Part shown: in pieces, positions 25,770-37,500 of the stretch
How positions within the stretch are numbered: the stretch's first letter is position 1
Layout of the letters: each line of letters opens with the position of its first letter
Source: CAZAMP01 sp964486455
GTDB taxonomy: Bacteria; Eisenbacteria; RBG-16-71-46; CAZAMP01
Direction of reading: 5' to 3'
DNA: 64,000 nucleotides
Assembly: GCA_964486455.1 (NCBI GenBank)
Contig: CAZAMP010000023.1
Span: 1 to 64,000, forward strand
Notes under the pieces: generated by a model
Told to the model about the DNA's origin: nothing
Seen by the model: only the letters and a program-made list of their open reading frames with translations
Database searches by the model: none
Made by a program: the position numbers and the translations under genes

Positions 25770-25804
25770 GCCGGTGGGGTCCTCGAGACCCCGCCGGCTT
25801 TTTT
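25770..25804 (+). terminator. Strong intrinsic terminator
   Basis: A 12-bp stem with one G-U pair (GCCGGTGGGGTC and GACCCCGCCGGC), a 5-nt loop, then six T. It closes the transcript carrying the micro-ORF and stands between it and the TlpA-like gene. Confidence 0.92.
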
Positions 25805-25920
25805 ATGTTTGCGGCTTCTCCCGCGGCTCGCGGCCCAATGCTTGACCGTTTCGCGGCTCCCCCGATACACTCGCGCCCCACTTCTCAATGAATTCCCGGC
25901 CGTACCCAGCGGAGGCCTCG

Positions 25921-27183
25921 ATGACAGCATGGGTCTTGCTCACATCGCTGCTCGTTTTATTCGTCCAGGCCGCTCACGCGGAGGAATGGTCTGTCATCCG
26001 GGGCACGCTTCTCGGGCACGACGAGGCGCCGATGGCCTCCGCCCAGGTGCGCGCGTTCCGACACGCGGCCGATGCGGACACTGTGCCCGCGGTCGAGGTC
26101 GGTCCGGATGGGGAATACCAAGTGTCCGTGGAAGGTCGAGGACTCTTCCTCCTGCGAATGAGCGGCGTGGGCCACGAGCGGATAGACGTTCCGATCGTCG
26201 TCGATTGGCAACAGATGATCGGGCTGAACGTGAGGCTCACCGCGAGCGACGGCTCAGGAGTACCGGATGCGTCGAGCGTGATTACCTTCGACGGTGACCA
26301 CACGCAATTCGCCCGGCTCGGCGAGGTCTACGGGGAGTTCAAGGACAACCCCGACACCACCCTGGCCTCCTTGCTTCTGGATCGCGCGCGGGGCGAGCGA
26401 GATCCCCTCATACGTGACGTCCTCTATGCGCATCGGCTACGGATCGAGCGCGCTCGTCCGACGCGACCCGATACGGCGGTTCTCCGTGAGGCGCTGAGCA
26501 TCCTGCTGCCGGCCTCCCACGCGTGGTCGATCTGCCCGGACATTCTCGTCCTGGCGCTTCAGGCGGGCGGAAGCTCCGGATCGGTGTTTGGCGGTGGTCA
26601 CGCGCGATACCTGGCGGCGGCGACCGCCAGTCATCCCGATCCGATGGTTCAGGCCGAGCTCCAGCGGTTCGTCGAACGGGCACGAGCCCAGCAGGCCGCG
26701 GCGCGAGATGCCGAGCGCCCGAAGGGAACGCCCGAAGCCTTGAAGCGAGGCGATCCGCTCCCTGAATTCTCGGTCCCGGCCCTCGACATCCCGGATGCGC
26801 GCTACACGAACGCCGACTACGTCGGGAAGACATTTCTCCTGGACTTCTGGGCGACTTGGTGCCGGCCGTGTGTCGGGGAGATGCCCATGTTGCATCAGGC
26901 CTATCGGGAATACGGTGGGGATCACTTCGAGATCCTCAGCATTTCAATGGACCGCAGCGTCGATTACGTGACACGGTTTCGGGCCGGCAATTGGCCGATG
27001 CCGTGGAATCACAGCTTCGTCAACGGTGCGCTACGCGCCTCCATCGCCGCGCGCTTCGGCGTGAAGTCGATCCCCAAGCCGATTCTCGTGGACGAGAATG
27101 GGACCATTCTGGCCATCGGACGGGAGCTTCGGGGAAAGAACCTGATCAAGGCGCTCGAGAACGTCCTGGGCGCGGACCGGTAA
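25921..27183 (+). CDS. Secreted TlpA/ResA-like thioredoxin-fold protein
   Basis: About 420 aa starting at ATG 25921 behind GCGGAGG (the earlier in-frame ATG 25888 lacks an RBS). A signal peptide ends QAAHA. Residues about 25-105 look like a carboxypeptidase-regulatory-like beta domain (GTLLGHDEAPMASAQVRAFR), followed by a helical middle domain. The C-terminal third is a thioredoxin domain with LDFWATWCRPCVGEMP, the WCxxC active site, and the cis-Pro region SIPKPILVD. It should reduce or exchange disulfides outside the cytoplasm, for example in cytochrome c maturation, which fits the multiheme Act operon 110 bp downstream. A transposed domain order is not seen. Confidence 0.85.
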   Translation: MTAWVLLTSLLVLFVQAAHAEEWSVIRGTLLGHDEAPMASAQVRAFRHAADADTVPAVEVGPDGEYQVSVEGRGLFLLRMSGVGHERIDVPIVVDWQQMIGLNVRLTASDGSGVPDASSVITFDGDHTQFARLGEVYGEFKDNPDTTLASLLLDRARGERDPLIRDVLYAHRLRIERARPTRPDTAVLREALSILLPASHAWSICPDILVLALQAGGSSGSVFGGGHARYLAAATASHPDPMVQAELQRFVERARAQQAAARDAERPKGTPEALKRGDPLPEFSVPALDIPDARYTNADYVGKTFLLDFWATWCRPCVGEMPMLHQAYREYGGDHFEILSISMDRSVDYVTRFRAGNWPMPWNHSFVNGALRASIAARFGVKSIPKPILVDENGTILAIGRELRGKNLIKALENVLGADR

Positions 27184-27224
27184 ATCGGATCAACCGATCG
27201 CCAGCACCAGTTTTTAGCGTTAAT

Positions 27225-27265
27225 CACTGGTTATCTTGACTTTTACTCACGTGACCTTTAGCATC
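27225..27265 (+). promoter_or_regulatory. Possible sigma-70 promoter of the Act-Cox operon
   Basis: TTGACT at 27236-27241 matches the -35 consensus in five of six positions. The -10 candidate about 17-18 nt later (TTTAGCAT region) is poor. The AT-rich context and the position about 50 nt upstream of the actA ATG support it. Confidence 0.35.
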
Positions 27266-27291
27266 CCGCGCTTGATCATCCAGGACGAGAA

Positions 27292-27929
27292 ATGAACAGA
27301 TACGTCTTCCCGAAATGGACGAACTTCCTAAGGCCGGCCCTTGCGATCGTCTTGGGAGGCGTCCCGATATACACAATCGCGATCATCTACTTCGGTTTCT
27401 CTCCGGGTACTCGGAACATAGGCTACCAGCCGGAGCAGCCCGTTGCGTATAGTCATGCCCTTCACGCGGGGGAGCTCGGCATCGACTGTCGCTACTGTCA
27501 CACGTCCGTGGAAAGCGCCGCGCAGGCGTCTATCCCGCCCACGCAGACCTGCATGAACTGTCACAAACTCATTCGCAGCGAGAGTGAGAAGCTTGCGCCG
27601 GTGATCGAGAGCTACGAGACGGGTATGCCGATCGAGTGGGTGCGGGTGCACAATCTCCCCGATTTCGCCTATTTCAATCACAGCGCACACGTTCGACAGG
27701 GCGTCGGCTGCGTGTCGTGTCACGGACGCGTCGATAAGATGGAAGTCGTTTCCCAGGTCGAGTCGCTGACGATGGGCTGGTGCCTGGATTGCCATCGCAA
27801 TCCCGACCGTCATCTGAGGCCCGCTGAGTTCGTGACGCAGCTCGACTGGGAATCAGGGACAGATCCTCTCGAACTGGGTAGCCGGCTCAGGGAAGAGAAG
27901 AACATACATCCGTCGGAAGACTGCTCGAC

Positions 27930-27942
<13 letters not shown>
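27292..27942 (+). CDS. actA: Alternative complex III subunit ActA, pentaheme cytochrome c
   Basis: A 216-aa protein with one N-terminal membrane anchor (LAIVLGGVPIYTIAIIYFGF) and five CxxCH heme sites: CRYCH, CMNCH, CVSCH, CLDCH and CSTCH. This is the pentaheme electron-exit subunit of alternative complex III, a quinol:cytochrome c (or direct oxidase) oxidoreductase. It faces the periplasm. Its 3' end overlaps actB by 13 bp. It is the first gene of a seven-gene respiratory operon, and the preceding TlpA-like gene could serve its heme attachment. Confidence 0.92.
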
Positions 27943-30998
<3,056 letters not shown>

Positions 30999-31001
30999 GT
31001 A

Positions 31002-32459
31002 ATGGCAACGACGATCGTGGAACAAACCACCGAGGACCCGCGGAAACGACCGCCCTGCATAATCGGTGACAACGATCTCACGACGGTGACCGATACGGTC
31101 TGCTCGATCGTCGAGAGCCCGAAGCCGCCAAAGGCTTGGTATGTGGCTTTCGGTGTCGCCTGCGCTCTCACCGGCGTCCTCATAGCCATGATCGGGTATC
31201 TCATCATCGTGGGTACAGGCGTGTGGGGGCTGGATGTTCCGGTCGCATGGGGTTTCGCGATCGTGAACTTCGTGTTCTGGGTTGGGATCGGACACGCTGG
31301 TACGCTCATCTCCGCGATACTCTTCCTGTTCCGTCAGAAGTGGCGGACGAGCATCAATCGTTTTGCCGAAGCGATGACGATCTTCGCGGTCATCTGCGCC
31401 GGCCTCTTTCCGGCCATTCACGTGGGGCGCATCTGGGTCGTTTTCTGGATGTTCCCTCTGCCGTATCAGCAGAACATGTGGCCCAACTTCCGAAGCCCCC
31501 TTCTTTGGGACGTCTTCGCCGTCGGGACCTACATGACGGTATCTCTGCTCTTCTGGTATATGGGGATGGTGCCCGACCTCGCGACGCTCCGCGACCGGGC
31601 CACGGGCAAGATCCGCCAGATTGCTTATGGTGTTCTCTCGCTCGGCTGGACCGGGTCGAACCGCCACTGGCATCGCTTCGAACGCGCGTACCTCATCCTG
31701 GCAGCGCTCGCCACGCCGCTCGTCCTGAGCGTGCACTCCGTCGTTAGCTTCGACTTCGCGGCGTCGATCCTGCCGGGATGGCACACGACGATTTTCCCGC
31801 CCTACTTCGTCGCGGGCGCGGTCTTCAGCGGCTTCGCGATGGTGCTCACGATGATCATTCCGGCCCGGCAGTTCTTTGGGCTCAAGGAAATCGTCACGAT
31901 GCGCCACCTCGAGAACATGAACAAGATCATCCTCGTGACGGGATCGATGGTCGGCTTTGCATACGCCACCGAGTTCTTCATCGCTTGGTACGGTGGCAAC
32001 CCGTACGAGTCGTTCGCCTTCATGAACCGCGCGCTGGGCCCGTATTCCTGGGCCTACTGGATCATGGTGAGCTGCAATCTCTTCGTGCCGCAGATCTTCT
32101 GGATCCGAAAGGCGCGGCGGAATCTCTGGGTCATGATGATCGTCGGCATCCTTGTGAACGTCGGGATGTGGTTCGAGCGGTTCGTGATCGTCGTTTCCTC
32201 GCTGAGCCGGGACTTTCTCCCGTCGAGCTGGGGCTACTTCACGCCGACGTGGGTGGATATCCTGACCCTCATTGGTAGCTTCGGGCTCTTCTTCATGCTG
32301 TTCCTGCTCTTCGTCCGGTTCCTGCCGATGGTGGCGATGGCCGAGGTGAAGAGCGTGATGCCGCCGGCCGGTGAGGCCGACGGCGAGCCGCGCGGCCCCG
32401 GCGACTACTGGGGTGACGCTCTGCATCCGCCGAAGCGGGGCTCCGGGGGGGCGTCATGA
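31002..32459 (+). CDS. actC: Alternative complex III subunit ActC (NrfD/PsrC-like quinol-binding protein)
   Basis: A 485-aa integral membrane protein with about ten helices of the NrfD/PsrC family. Typical segments are WGFAIVNFVFWVGIGHAGTL, FPAIHVGRIWVVFWMFPLP, and LSVHSVVSFDFAASILPGWH, and it ends in a short hydrophilic tail. It forms the main quinol-oxidising membrane half of alternative complex III and anchors ActB. Its stop overlaps the start of actD in an ATGA arrangement. Confidence 0.92.
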   Translation: MATTIVEQTTEDPRKRPPCIIGDNDLTTVTDTVCSIVESPKPPKAWYVAFGVACALTGVLIAMIGYLIIVGTGVWGLDVPVAWGFAIVNFVFWVGIGHAGTLISAILFLFRQKWRTSINRFAEAMTIFAVICAGLFPAIHVGRIWVVFWMFPLPYQQNMWPNFRSPLLWDVFAVGTYMTVSLLFWYMGMVPDLATLRDRATGKIRQIAYGVLSLGWTGSNRHWHRFERAYLILAALATPLVLSVHSVVSFDFAASILPGWHTTIFPPYFVAGAVFSGFAMVLTMIIPARQFFGLKEIVTMRHLENMNKIILVTGSMVGFAYATEFFIAWYGGNPYESFAFMNRALGPYSWAYWIMVSCNLFVPQIFWIRKARRNLWVMMIVGILVNVGMWFERFVIVVSSLSRDFLPSSWGYFTPTWVDILTLIGSFGLFFMLFLLFVRFLPMVAMAEVKSVMPPAGEADGEPRGPGDYWGDALHPPKRGSGGAS

Positions 32460-32995
32460 GCGACACCGGAAAGCTCCACGCCATCATGGTCGAATTCGAT
32501 GAGGTGGATCCATTCCTTCATGCCTGTGAGAAGGTGCGCGACGCCGGCTTCAAGCGATGGGATGCCCACACCCCGTATCCGGTTCACGGGCTGAGCGACG
32601 CGATGGGCATGCGCATGACGCGGATGCCGCTTCTCGTGCTCGCCTGCGGCGCGAGCGGGACGGCTCTCGCGCTCCTGATGCAGTGGTGGATGAACGCGGT
32701 GGACTACCCGCTCAACATCAGTGGTAAGCCGCTCTTCAGCCTGCCGGCGAACATACCGGTGGTCTTCGAGGTGACCGTGCTCTTCGCGGCGATCTCGGCG
32801 TTCTTCGGCATGTTTGCGATTAACGGGCTTCCAAAGCTCCACCATCCGCTCTTCAAGAGCGAGCGGTTCCGGCGCGTGACGACGGATCGCTTCTTCATCG
32901 TCATCGAGGCCGCCGATCCGAAGTTCGACGCCGCCAAGACGCAGGCGTTGCTCGAGTCGCTGGGCGGCCTGAACGTGGAGCACGTGGACGAATAA
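32456..32995 (+). CDS. actD: Alternative complex III subunit ActD
   Basis: A 179-aa DUF3341-type membrane protein with two helices (LLVLACGASGTALALLMQWW and a second around residues 90-115). Its signature stretch is WDAHTPYPVHGLSDAMGM near residue 38. ActD is a structural subunit that packs beside ActC. It is translationally coupled to actC. The next gene downstream, 23 bp away, is actF; the monoheme cytochrome subunit gene actE that usually stands between them is absent. Confidence 0.9.
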   Translation: MSDTGKLHAIMVEFDEVDPFLHACEKVRDAGFKRWDAHTPYPVHGLSDAMGMRMTRMPLLVLACGASGTALALLMQWWMNAVDYPLNISGKPLFSLPANIPVVFEVTVLFAAISAFFGMFAINGLPKLHHPLFKSERFRRVTTDRFFIVIEAADPKFDAAKTQALLESLGGLNVEHVDE

Positions 32996-33018
32996 GACAG
33001 GGCAAGAGGACCGAGGAT

Positions 33019-34245
33019 ATGAAGAAGAGCGTTGATATCTCCAAGGACCTGCTGACCTTCGACGGCGCGGGCGGTCGCGTGGCGGGCATCGCCGCCGTGA
33101 TCGGACTCCTCGCCATCGGCGTGAGCGTGGTTCTCGGGCTGTCCGTCGGCGACGGCGGGGAGCGTTTCTACTTCTCGTATCTCGTGAGCTTCTGCTACTT
33201 CCTCAGCATTGCCTTGGGTGCTCTCTTCTTCGTGTTGATTCAGCACGTCACGCGGGCGGGCTGGAGCGTCGTCGTCCGGCGCTTCGCGGAAGCGATATCC
33301 ATGAACGTGATCCCGTTCGCCCTGTTGTTCATCCCGGTCATTCTCGGGATGAACCATCTCTACCACTGGACGCACGCCGACGCGGTCGCGCACGATCATT
33401 TGCTCGCGTGGAAAGCGCCTTATCTCAATACGACGTTCTTCATCATACGCGTGGCCATCTACTTTGTTATTTGGGGGCTCCTCGCTCGCTATTTCTTCAG
33501 CCGTTCCGGGCTCCAGGATGAGACCGGCGACTGGAAGATCACGATCCGGATGCAGAACTGGAGCGCCCCGGGGCTGGTGCTCTTCGCGCTCACGGTCACG
33601 TTCTTCGCGTTCGACTGCCTCATGTCGCTCGATCCGCACTGGTACAGCACCATCTTCGGCGTCTACTACTTCACGGGTGGCGCGGTCGGGTTCTTCGCGC
33701 TACTTCCGATCGTCACGCACCTCGTGCAACGCTCCGGCCGCGTCACCAACGCGATCTCGCCGGAGCACTATCACGACATGGGCAAGCTCGTTTTCGCCTT
33801 CGTGGTTTTCTGGGCGTACATCGCTTTCTCGCAATACATGCTGATCTGGTACGCGAACATCCCTGAGGAAACGGTGTGGTTCCTGAAGCGGCAGACGGGT
33901 GACTGGACGAAGCTGAGCCTGTTTCTTCTCTTCGGGCATTTCATCATTCCGTTCATCATGCTGATCTCGCGCTGGGTCAAACGGCGTAGCGGCGTGCTCT
34001 TCGTGGGTGCGTTCTGGGTGCTGCTCGTTCACTGGGCCGACATCTACTGGCTGGTCATGCCGGAAATGCCGTCCGTGCGTCACGGGGACGTCGGGCAGGT
34101 GCCGCTTCATCTTCTGGATCTCACCTGCTTCATCGGACTGGGCGGTCTCTTCATCGCCGTGATGGCGTGGCTGCTTCGCAAGCGGGCGCTCATCCCGGTG
34201 AAGGACCCGCGGCTCGAAGAGTCGCTGGCGTTCGAGAACGTGTAG
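33019..34245 (+). CDS. actF: Alternative complex III subunit ActF (second NrfD-like protein)
   Basis: A 408-aa polytopic membrane protein with about ten helices, a paralogue of ActC. Recognisable parts are FFAFDCLMSLDPHWYSTIFG, YFTGGAVGFFALLPIV and SQYMLIWYANIPEETVWFL, typical of ActF. It lies beside ActC in the complex and may help in proton translocation. Its stop is 8 bp before the coxB ATG, so respiratory complex and oxidase genes are in one transcription unit. Confidence 0.9.
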   Translation: MKKSVDISKDLLTFDGAGGRVAGIAAVIGLLAIGVSVVLGLSVGDGGERFYFSYLVSFCYFLSIALGALFFVLIQHVTRAGWSVVVRRFAEAISMNVIPFALLFIPVILGMNHLYHWTHADAVAHDHLLAWKAPYLNTTFFIIRVAIYFVIWGLLARYFFSRSGLQDETGDWKITIRMQNWSAPGLVLFALTVTFFAFDCLMSLDPHWYSTIFGVYYFTGGAVGFFALLPIVTHLVQRSGRVTNAISPEHYHDMGKLVFAFVVFWAYIAFSQYMLIWYANIPEETVWFLKRQTGDWTKLSLFLLFGHFIIPFIMLISRWVKRRSGVLFVGAFWVLLVHWADIYWLVMPEMPSVRHGDVGQVPLHLLDLTCFIGLGGLFIAVMAWLLRKRALIPVKDPRLEESLAFENV

Positions 34246-34253
34246 GGGACGCG

Positions 34254-35225
34254 ATGAATACACTTCTCAATATCGGCGGTGGCCTTCTCGCGAACCAGGG
34301 CGGTTTCTGGCTGCCGCAAAGCGCCTCCACCTCCGCGGCGGAAGTCGACTCCGTCTTCAACGCCATCATGTTCATCGCCCTCTTCGGCTTTGCTCTCATC
34401 GTGGGGCTGATCGTCATCTTCGTCGCCCTCTACCGGCACCGCGAAGGTGTGAAGGTTGAGAAGAGCCCGTCCAACAACGTGCCGCTCCAGGTGGCATGGG
34501 CGGTCATTCCGCTCGTTCTCGTGATCGGGATCTTCACCATCGGCTTCCAGGCGTTCATGGACCTGCGCATTCCGCCGAGGACCGCCTACGAAGTTCAGGT
34601 GACGGGTCAGTCGTGGAAGTGGGCATTCACGTATCCAAACGGACATGTCGCCGAAAGTCTGCATGTTCCTGCGGGCCGCCCGGTGAAGCTCGTGCTCACG
34701 TCCGAGGACGTCATCCACAGCTTCTTCGTCCCGGATTTCCGGATGAAGATGGACGCCGTGCCCGGTCGCCAATCCCATGCGTGGTTCACCGCGCGGGAAC
34801 CAGGGATGCATCAGGCTTTCTGCGCGGAATATTGCGGCGTCGGACATTCGGACATGCTCGCCGACATCGTCGTTCACACGCCGGAGGGGTTCGACCGCTG
34901 GATGGAGGGAGCGGCGGACATCCTCGCGGGACTCTCGCCCGAAGAGGGCGGCGCGAAACTCTACACGTCGCGCGGCTGCGGGCAATGCCACTCGACCGAC
35001 GGCACGAAGCTAATCGCCCCCTCCTTCAAGGGCCTCTTCGGGGCCCAGCGGGACTTCACCGACGGCGGTTCTCTCGCGGTCGATGATGCCTACATCCGGG
35101 AGTCGATCCTCGATCCCCAGGTCAAGATCGTGGCGGGGTTCGAACCGGTGATGCCGTCGTTCCGGGACCGGTTCAAGGATCGGGAAATCGAAGCCATCAT
35201 CGCTTACATCAAGAGTCTCGAGTAG
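34254..35225 (+). CDS. coxB: Cytochrome c oxidase subunit II with fused cytochrome c (caa3-type)
   Basis: A 323-aa protein starting at ATG 34254; the open frame further upstream is shadow of actF. Two N-terminal helices are followed by a cupredoxin domain whose CuA ligands are intact in CAEYCGVGHSDM, with VTGQSWKWAF upstream. The C-terminal 90 residues form a cytochrome c domain: RGCGQCHSTDGTKL and a Met ligand in the PVMPSFRDR region. This is the caa3 arrangement, where the tethered cytochrome accepts electrons directly, here presumably from ActA. It is followed by coxA after 16 bp. Confidence 0.92.
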   Translation: MNTLLNIGGGLLANQGGFWLPQSASTSAAEVDSVFNAIMFIALFGFALIVGLIVIFVALYRHREGVKVEKSPSNNVPLQVAWAVIPLVLVIGIFTIGFQAFMDLRIPPRTAYEVQVTGQSWKWAFTYPNGHVAESLHVPAGRPVKLVLTSEDVIHSFFVPDFRMKMDAVPGRQSHAWFTAREPGMHQAFCAEYCGVGHSDMLADIVVHTPEGFDRWMEGAADILAGLSPEEGGAKLYTSRGCGQCHSTDGTKLIAPSFKGLFGAQRDFTDGGSLAVDDAYIRESILDPQVKIVAGFEPVMPSFRDRFKDREIEAIIAYIKSLE

Positions 35226-35241
35226 GGAGGACCGGAGTCAG

Positions 35242-36882
35242 ATGACGGACTATCTCTCGCGCGGGCCGGGCCTCCAATCGTGGCTGAGCAGTACCGATCA
35301 CAAGCGGATCGGCGTGATGTATCTGGTATCGATCCTCTCCGCGTTCTTGCTCGGGGGGATCTTCGCGATACTGATGCGGACGGAGATGCTCACGCCGGCG
35401 CGGACGATCGTCGACGTCGAGGCGTACAATCAGTTCTTCACGCTGCACGGCGCGATCATGGTCTTTCTCTTCGCGATCCCGGGGATCCCCGCGGCGCTGG
35501 GCAATTTCGTTCTGCCGCTCATGCTCGGTGCGAAGAACGTCGCCTTCCCGAAGCTCAACCGGACCTGCTTCCACCTTTGGATCCTTGGCGCGTTCTTGTC
35601 GCTGCTCGCGATTGTTTTCGGTGGTGTGGATGCGGGGTGGACGTTCTACACGCCGTATAGCATCTCGACCGAGACCAACGTCATTCTCGCGGCGATCGGT
35701 GTGGCCATTCTCGGTTTCAGCTCGGTCTTTACCGGGTTGAACTTCATCGTGACGATCCACCGCCTCCGCCGGCCGGGACTCACCTGGTTCAAGATGCCGC
35801 TCTTCGCCTGGTCGCTCTATGCCACCGGCATCATTCAACTGCTGGCGATGCCGGTGCTGGCGGCAACTCTGCTGCTGCTGACCCTCGAGCGGGCGACGGG
35901 CTTGTCTGTCTTCGATCCCGCCTCGGGCGGGGATCCGGTGTTTTTCCAGCATCTCTTCTGGTTCTCCGCGCACCCGGCCGTCTTCATCATGGTGCTTCCG
36001 GGGATGGGGATCGTGAGCGAGCTGATGAGCACCTTCAGCCGAAAGCACATCTTCGGATACAAGCCCATTGCCTACTCGAGTGTCGCGATCGCGCTGCTCA
36101 GCTTCCTGGCCTGGGGCCACCACATGACCACCAGCGGGCAGTCCGATGTCGCGAGCACGATCTTCAGCGCGTTCGCGTTCATCGTGGCGGTTCCGTTCGC
36201 GATCAAGGTCTTCAGCTGGATCGCGACGATGCACAAGGGATCGATCAGGCTCGATACACCGATGATCTATGCGCTCGCGTTCATCATCCTCATCGGAGTC
36301 GGTGGGCTGTCGGGCCTTTTCCTGATGGCGCTCGCGACGAGCATCCATCTCCATGACACCTACTTCGCCGTCGCGCATTTCCACTACGTGATCGTGGGTG
36401 GGATGGTCGTGGCGTTCATCGGAGGCCTCCACTACTGGTGGCCGAAGATGTTCGGGCGTCGCTATAGCGAGAACTGGGGACGCTTCGCGGCATCGCTCAT
36501 CTTCATCGGTCTCAACATGACGTTCTTCACGCAGTTCATCATGGGCAGCAAAGGTATGCCGCGCCGGTACTACAACTATGCCGACGAGTTCACCGGCTAT
36601 CACGTGGTCTCGTCGATCGGTACGTATCTGCTGGCGGTCGGCTTCATCGTCGTCGCGGCGTATCTCATTCATTCCCTGACGAAGGGCCGCCCGGCACCCG
36701 CGAATCCGTGGGGCGGCAACTCGCTCGAGTGGCACACCAGCTCTCCGCCGCCTCCCGAAAACTTCGACGGCGAGATTCCTCCGGCGCGCGACCCGTACGA
36801 CTACGACGACCTCGCGTGGGACGGCCGGAACGAAGAGTATGTCGTGGAAGAGCATGTCGCGAAGAGCGGAGCTGTGACCTGA
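35242..36882 (+). CDS. coxA: Heme-copper oxidase subunit I with altered active-site residues
   Basis: A 546-aa twelve-helix protein. Metal ligands are all present: low-spin heme His in FFTLHGAIMVF, CuB His in SAHPAVF and WGHHM, and the two heme His in VAHFHYV. The K-channel Lys is kept (AIKVFSW). Three functional residues of pumping A-type oxidases differ. The cross-linked Tyr of HPEVY/HPAVY is Phe (residue 248), and the D-channel Asp of GAPD/GARD is Asn (residue 99, GAKN). The helix VI Glu, or the substitute YS motif, is absent (WFSAHPA). It may be a non-pumping or NO-reducing member. No coxC or coxD gene follows. Confidence 0.88.
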   Translation: MTDYLSRGPGLQSWLSSTDHKRIGVMYLVSILSAFLLGGIFAILMRTEMLTPARTIVDVEAYNQFFTLHGAIMVFLFAIPGIPAALGNFVLPLMLGAKNVAFPKLNRTCFHLWILGAFLSLLAIVFGGVDAGWTFYTPYSISTETNVILAAIGVAILGFSSVFTGLNFIVTIHRLRRPGLTWFKMPLFAWSLYATGIIQLLAMPVLAATLLLLTLERATGLSVFDPASGGDPVFFQHLFWFSAHPAVFIMVLPGMGIVSELMSTFSRKHIFGYKPIAYSSVAIALLSFLAWGHHMTTSGQSDVASTIFSAFAFIVAVPFAIKVFSWIATMHKGSIRLDTPMIYALAFIILIGVGGLSGLFLMALATSIHLHDTYFAVAHFHYVIVGGMVVAFIGGLHYWWPKMFGRRYSENWGRFAASLIFIGLNMTFFTQFIMGSKGMPRRYYNYADEFTGYHVVSSIGTYLLAVGFIVVAAYLIHSLTKGRPAPANPWGGNSLEWHTSSPPPPENFDGEIPPARDPYDYDDLAWDGRNEEYVVEEHVAKSGAVT

Positions 36883-36937
36883 GCCGAGGTCAAGGCCCCC
36901 AGCGGACTGATCTCTCATCCAGCATGAGAAACCCTTC

Positions 36938-36953
36938 GAGAATTGTACCCGGG
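36938..36953. repeat. Second copy of the 16-mer GAGAATTGTACCCGGG
   Basis: Identical to 14017-14032, where it forms the left part of a perfect palindrome; here the right half is not symmetric (CTAAC follows). It sits 56 bp after coxA. It may be chance, a decayed operator or a short interspersed element. The rest of the 200-bp gap to the convergent lipoprotein gene has no gene or clear terminator. Confidence 0.3.
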
Positions 36954-37080
36954 CTAACTCTCTGGCCGGCGTTCAGCGTTCGGTGTGCCGTGCTCGTTAC
37001 GCAGGTGTTGGTGCGGGAGACGCTGTCACGTGTGCGCTGAGACCACTCGCCGCAGGACGGATTCGCTTCGATGGTCGTGG

Positions 37081-37485
37081 TTAGTTCACCTCGACGTAGA
37101 AGCTCGCCGTGTCGCTCCCGCCGCGCCCGTCATTCGCGGTGAAGTGAAACTGACGCCCGGGCTTGTCGCTCTCCGCAGGTCTGAACTCACACCAACCCGT
37201 CTCAGGATCCATGCCGGCATCAACGGTGATGCCGAACTGGAGCTCCGTCCAGGTCACCTCAACGGCAACCTCATAGGTGATGTCGTCCCCGTCGAGATCG
37301 ACGGCTCTCGCCTGGATGCGCAGCGTGTCGCCGACGGTGACGGCGGTATCGCGAACAGCCTGAATCTCCGGCACGCGATTGTTCGGGTCACTGGATGTGA
37401 GGCCTTCGTCGTCGTCACCGCATGAGACGACTGTGAACAGAATCGTGGCAGCAATGAGTATTCCCCGAGCGAGGCCGCGTGGCAT
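37081..37485 (-). CDS. Small lipoprotein with an Ig/cadherin-like domain
   Basis: A 134-aa protein with a lipobox FTVVSC, so it is probably anchored in a membrane facing the periplasm or the surface. The rest is one beta-sandwich-like domain: NRVPEIQAVRDTAVTVGDTL, then ARAVDLDGDDITYEV and FTANDGRGGSDTASFYVEV, the pattern of putative Ig or cadherin-like repeats. It follows the DUF3179 gene by 15 bp on the same strand and is probably co-transcribed. A binding or structural role is likely; no enzyme motif is visible. Confidence 0.75.
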   Translation of the reverse strand: MPRGLARGILIAATILFTVVSCGDDDEGLTSSDPNNRVPEIQAVRDTAVTVGDTLRIQARAVDLDGDDITYEVAVEVTWTELQFGITVDAGMDPETGWCEFRPAESDKPGRQFHFTANDGRGGSDTASFYVEVN

Positions 37486-37500
37486 GGACTCCTCCTGAGG

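Noticed and set aside
35209..36918. A 569-codon minus-strand frame across coxA
   Set aside because: Mirror of a membrane protein gene: the product is a string of charged residues without motif or RBS.
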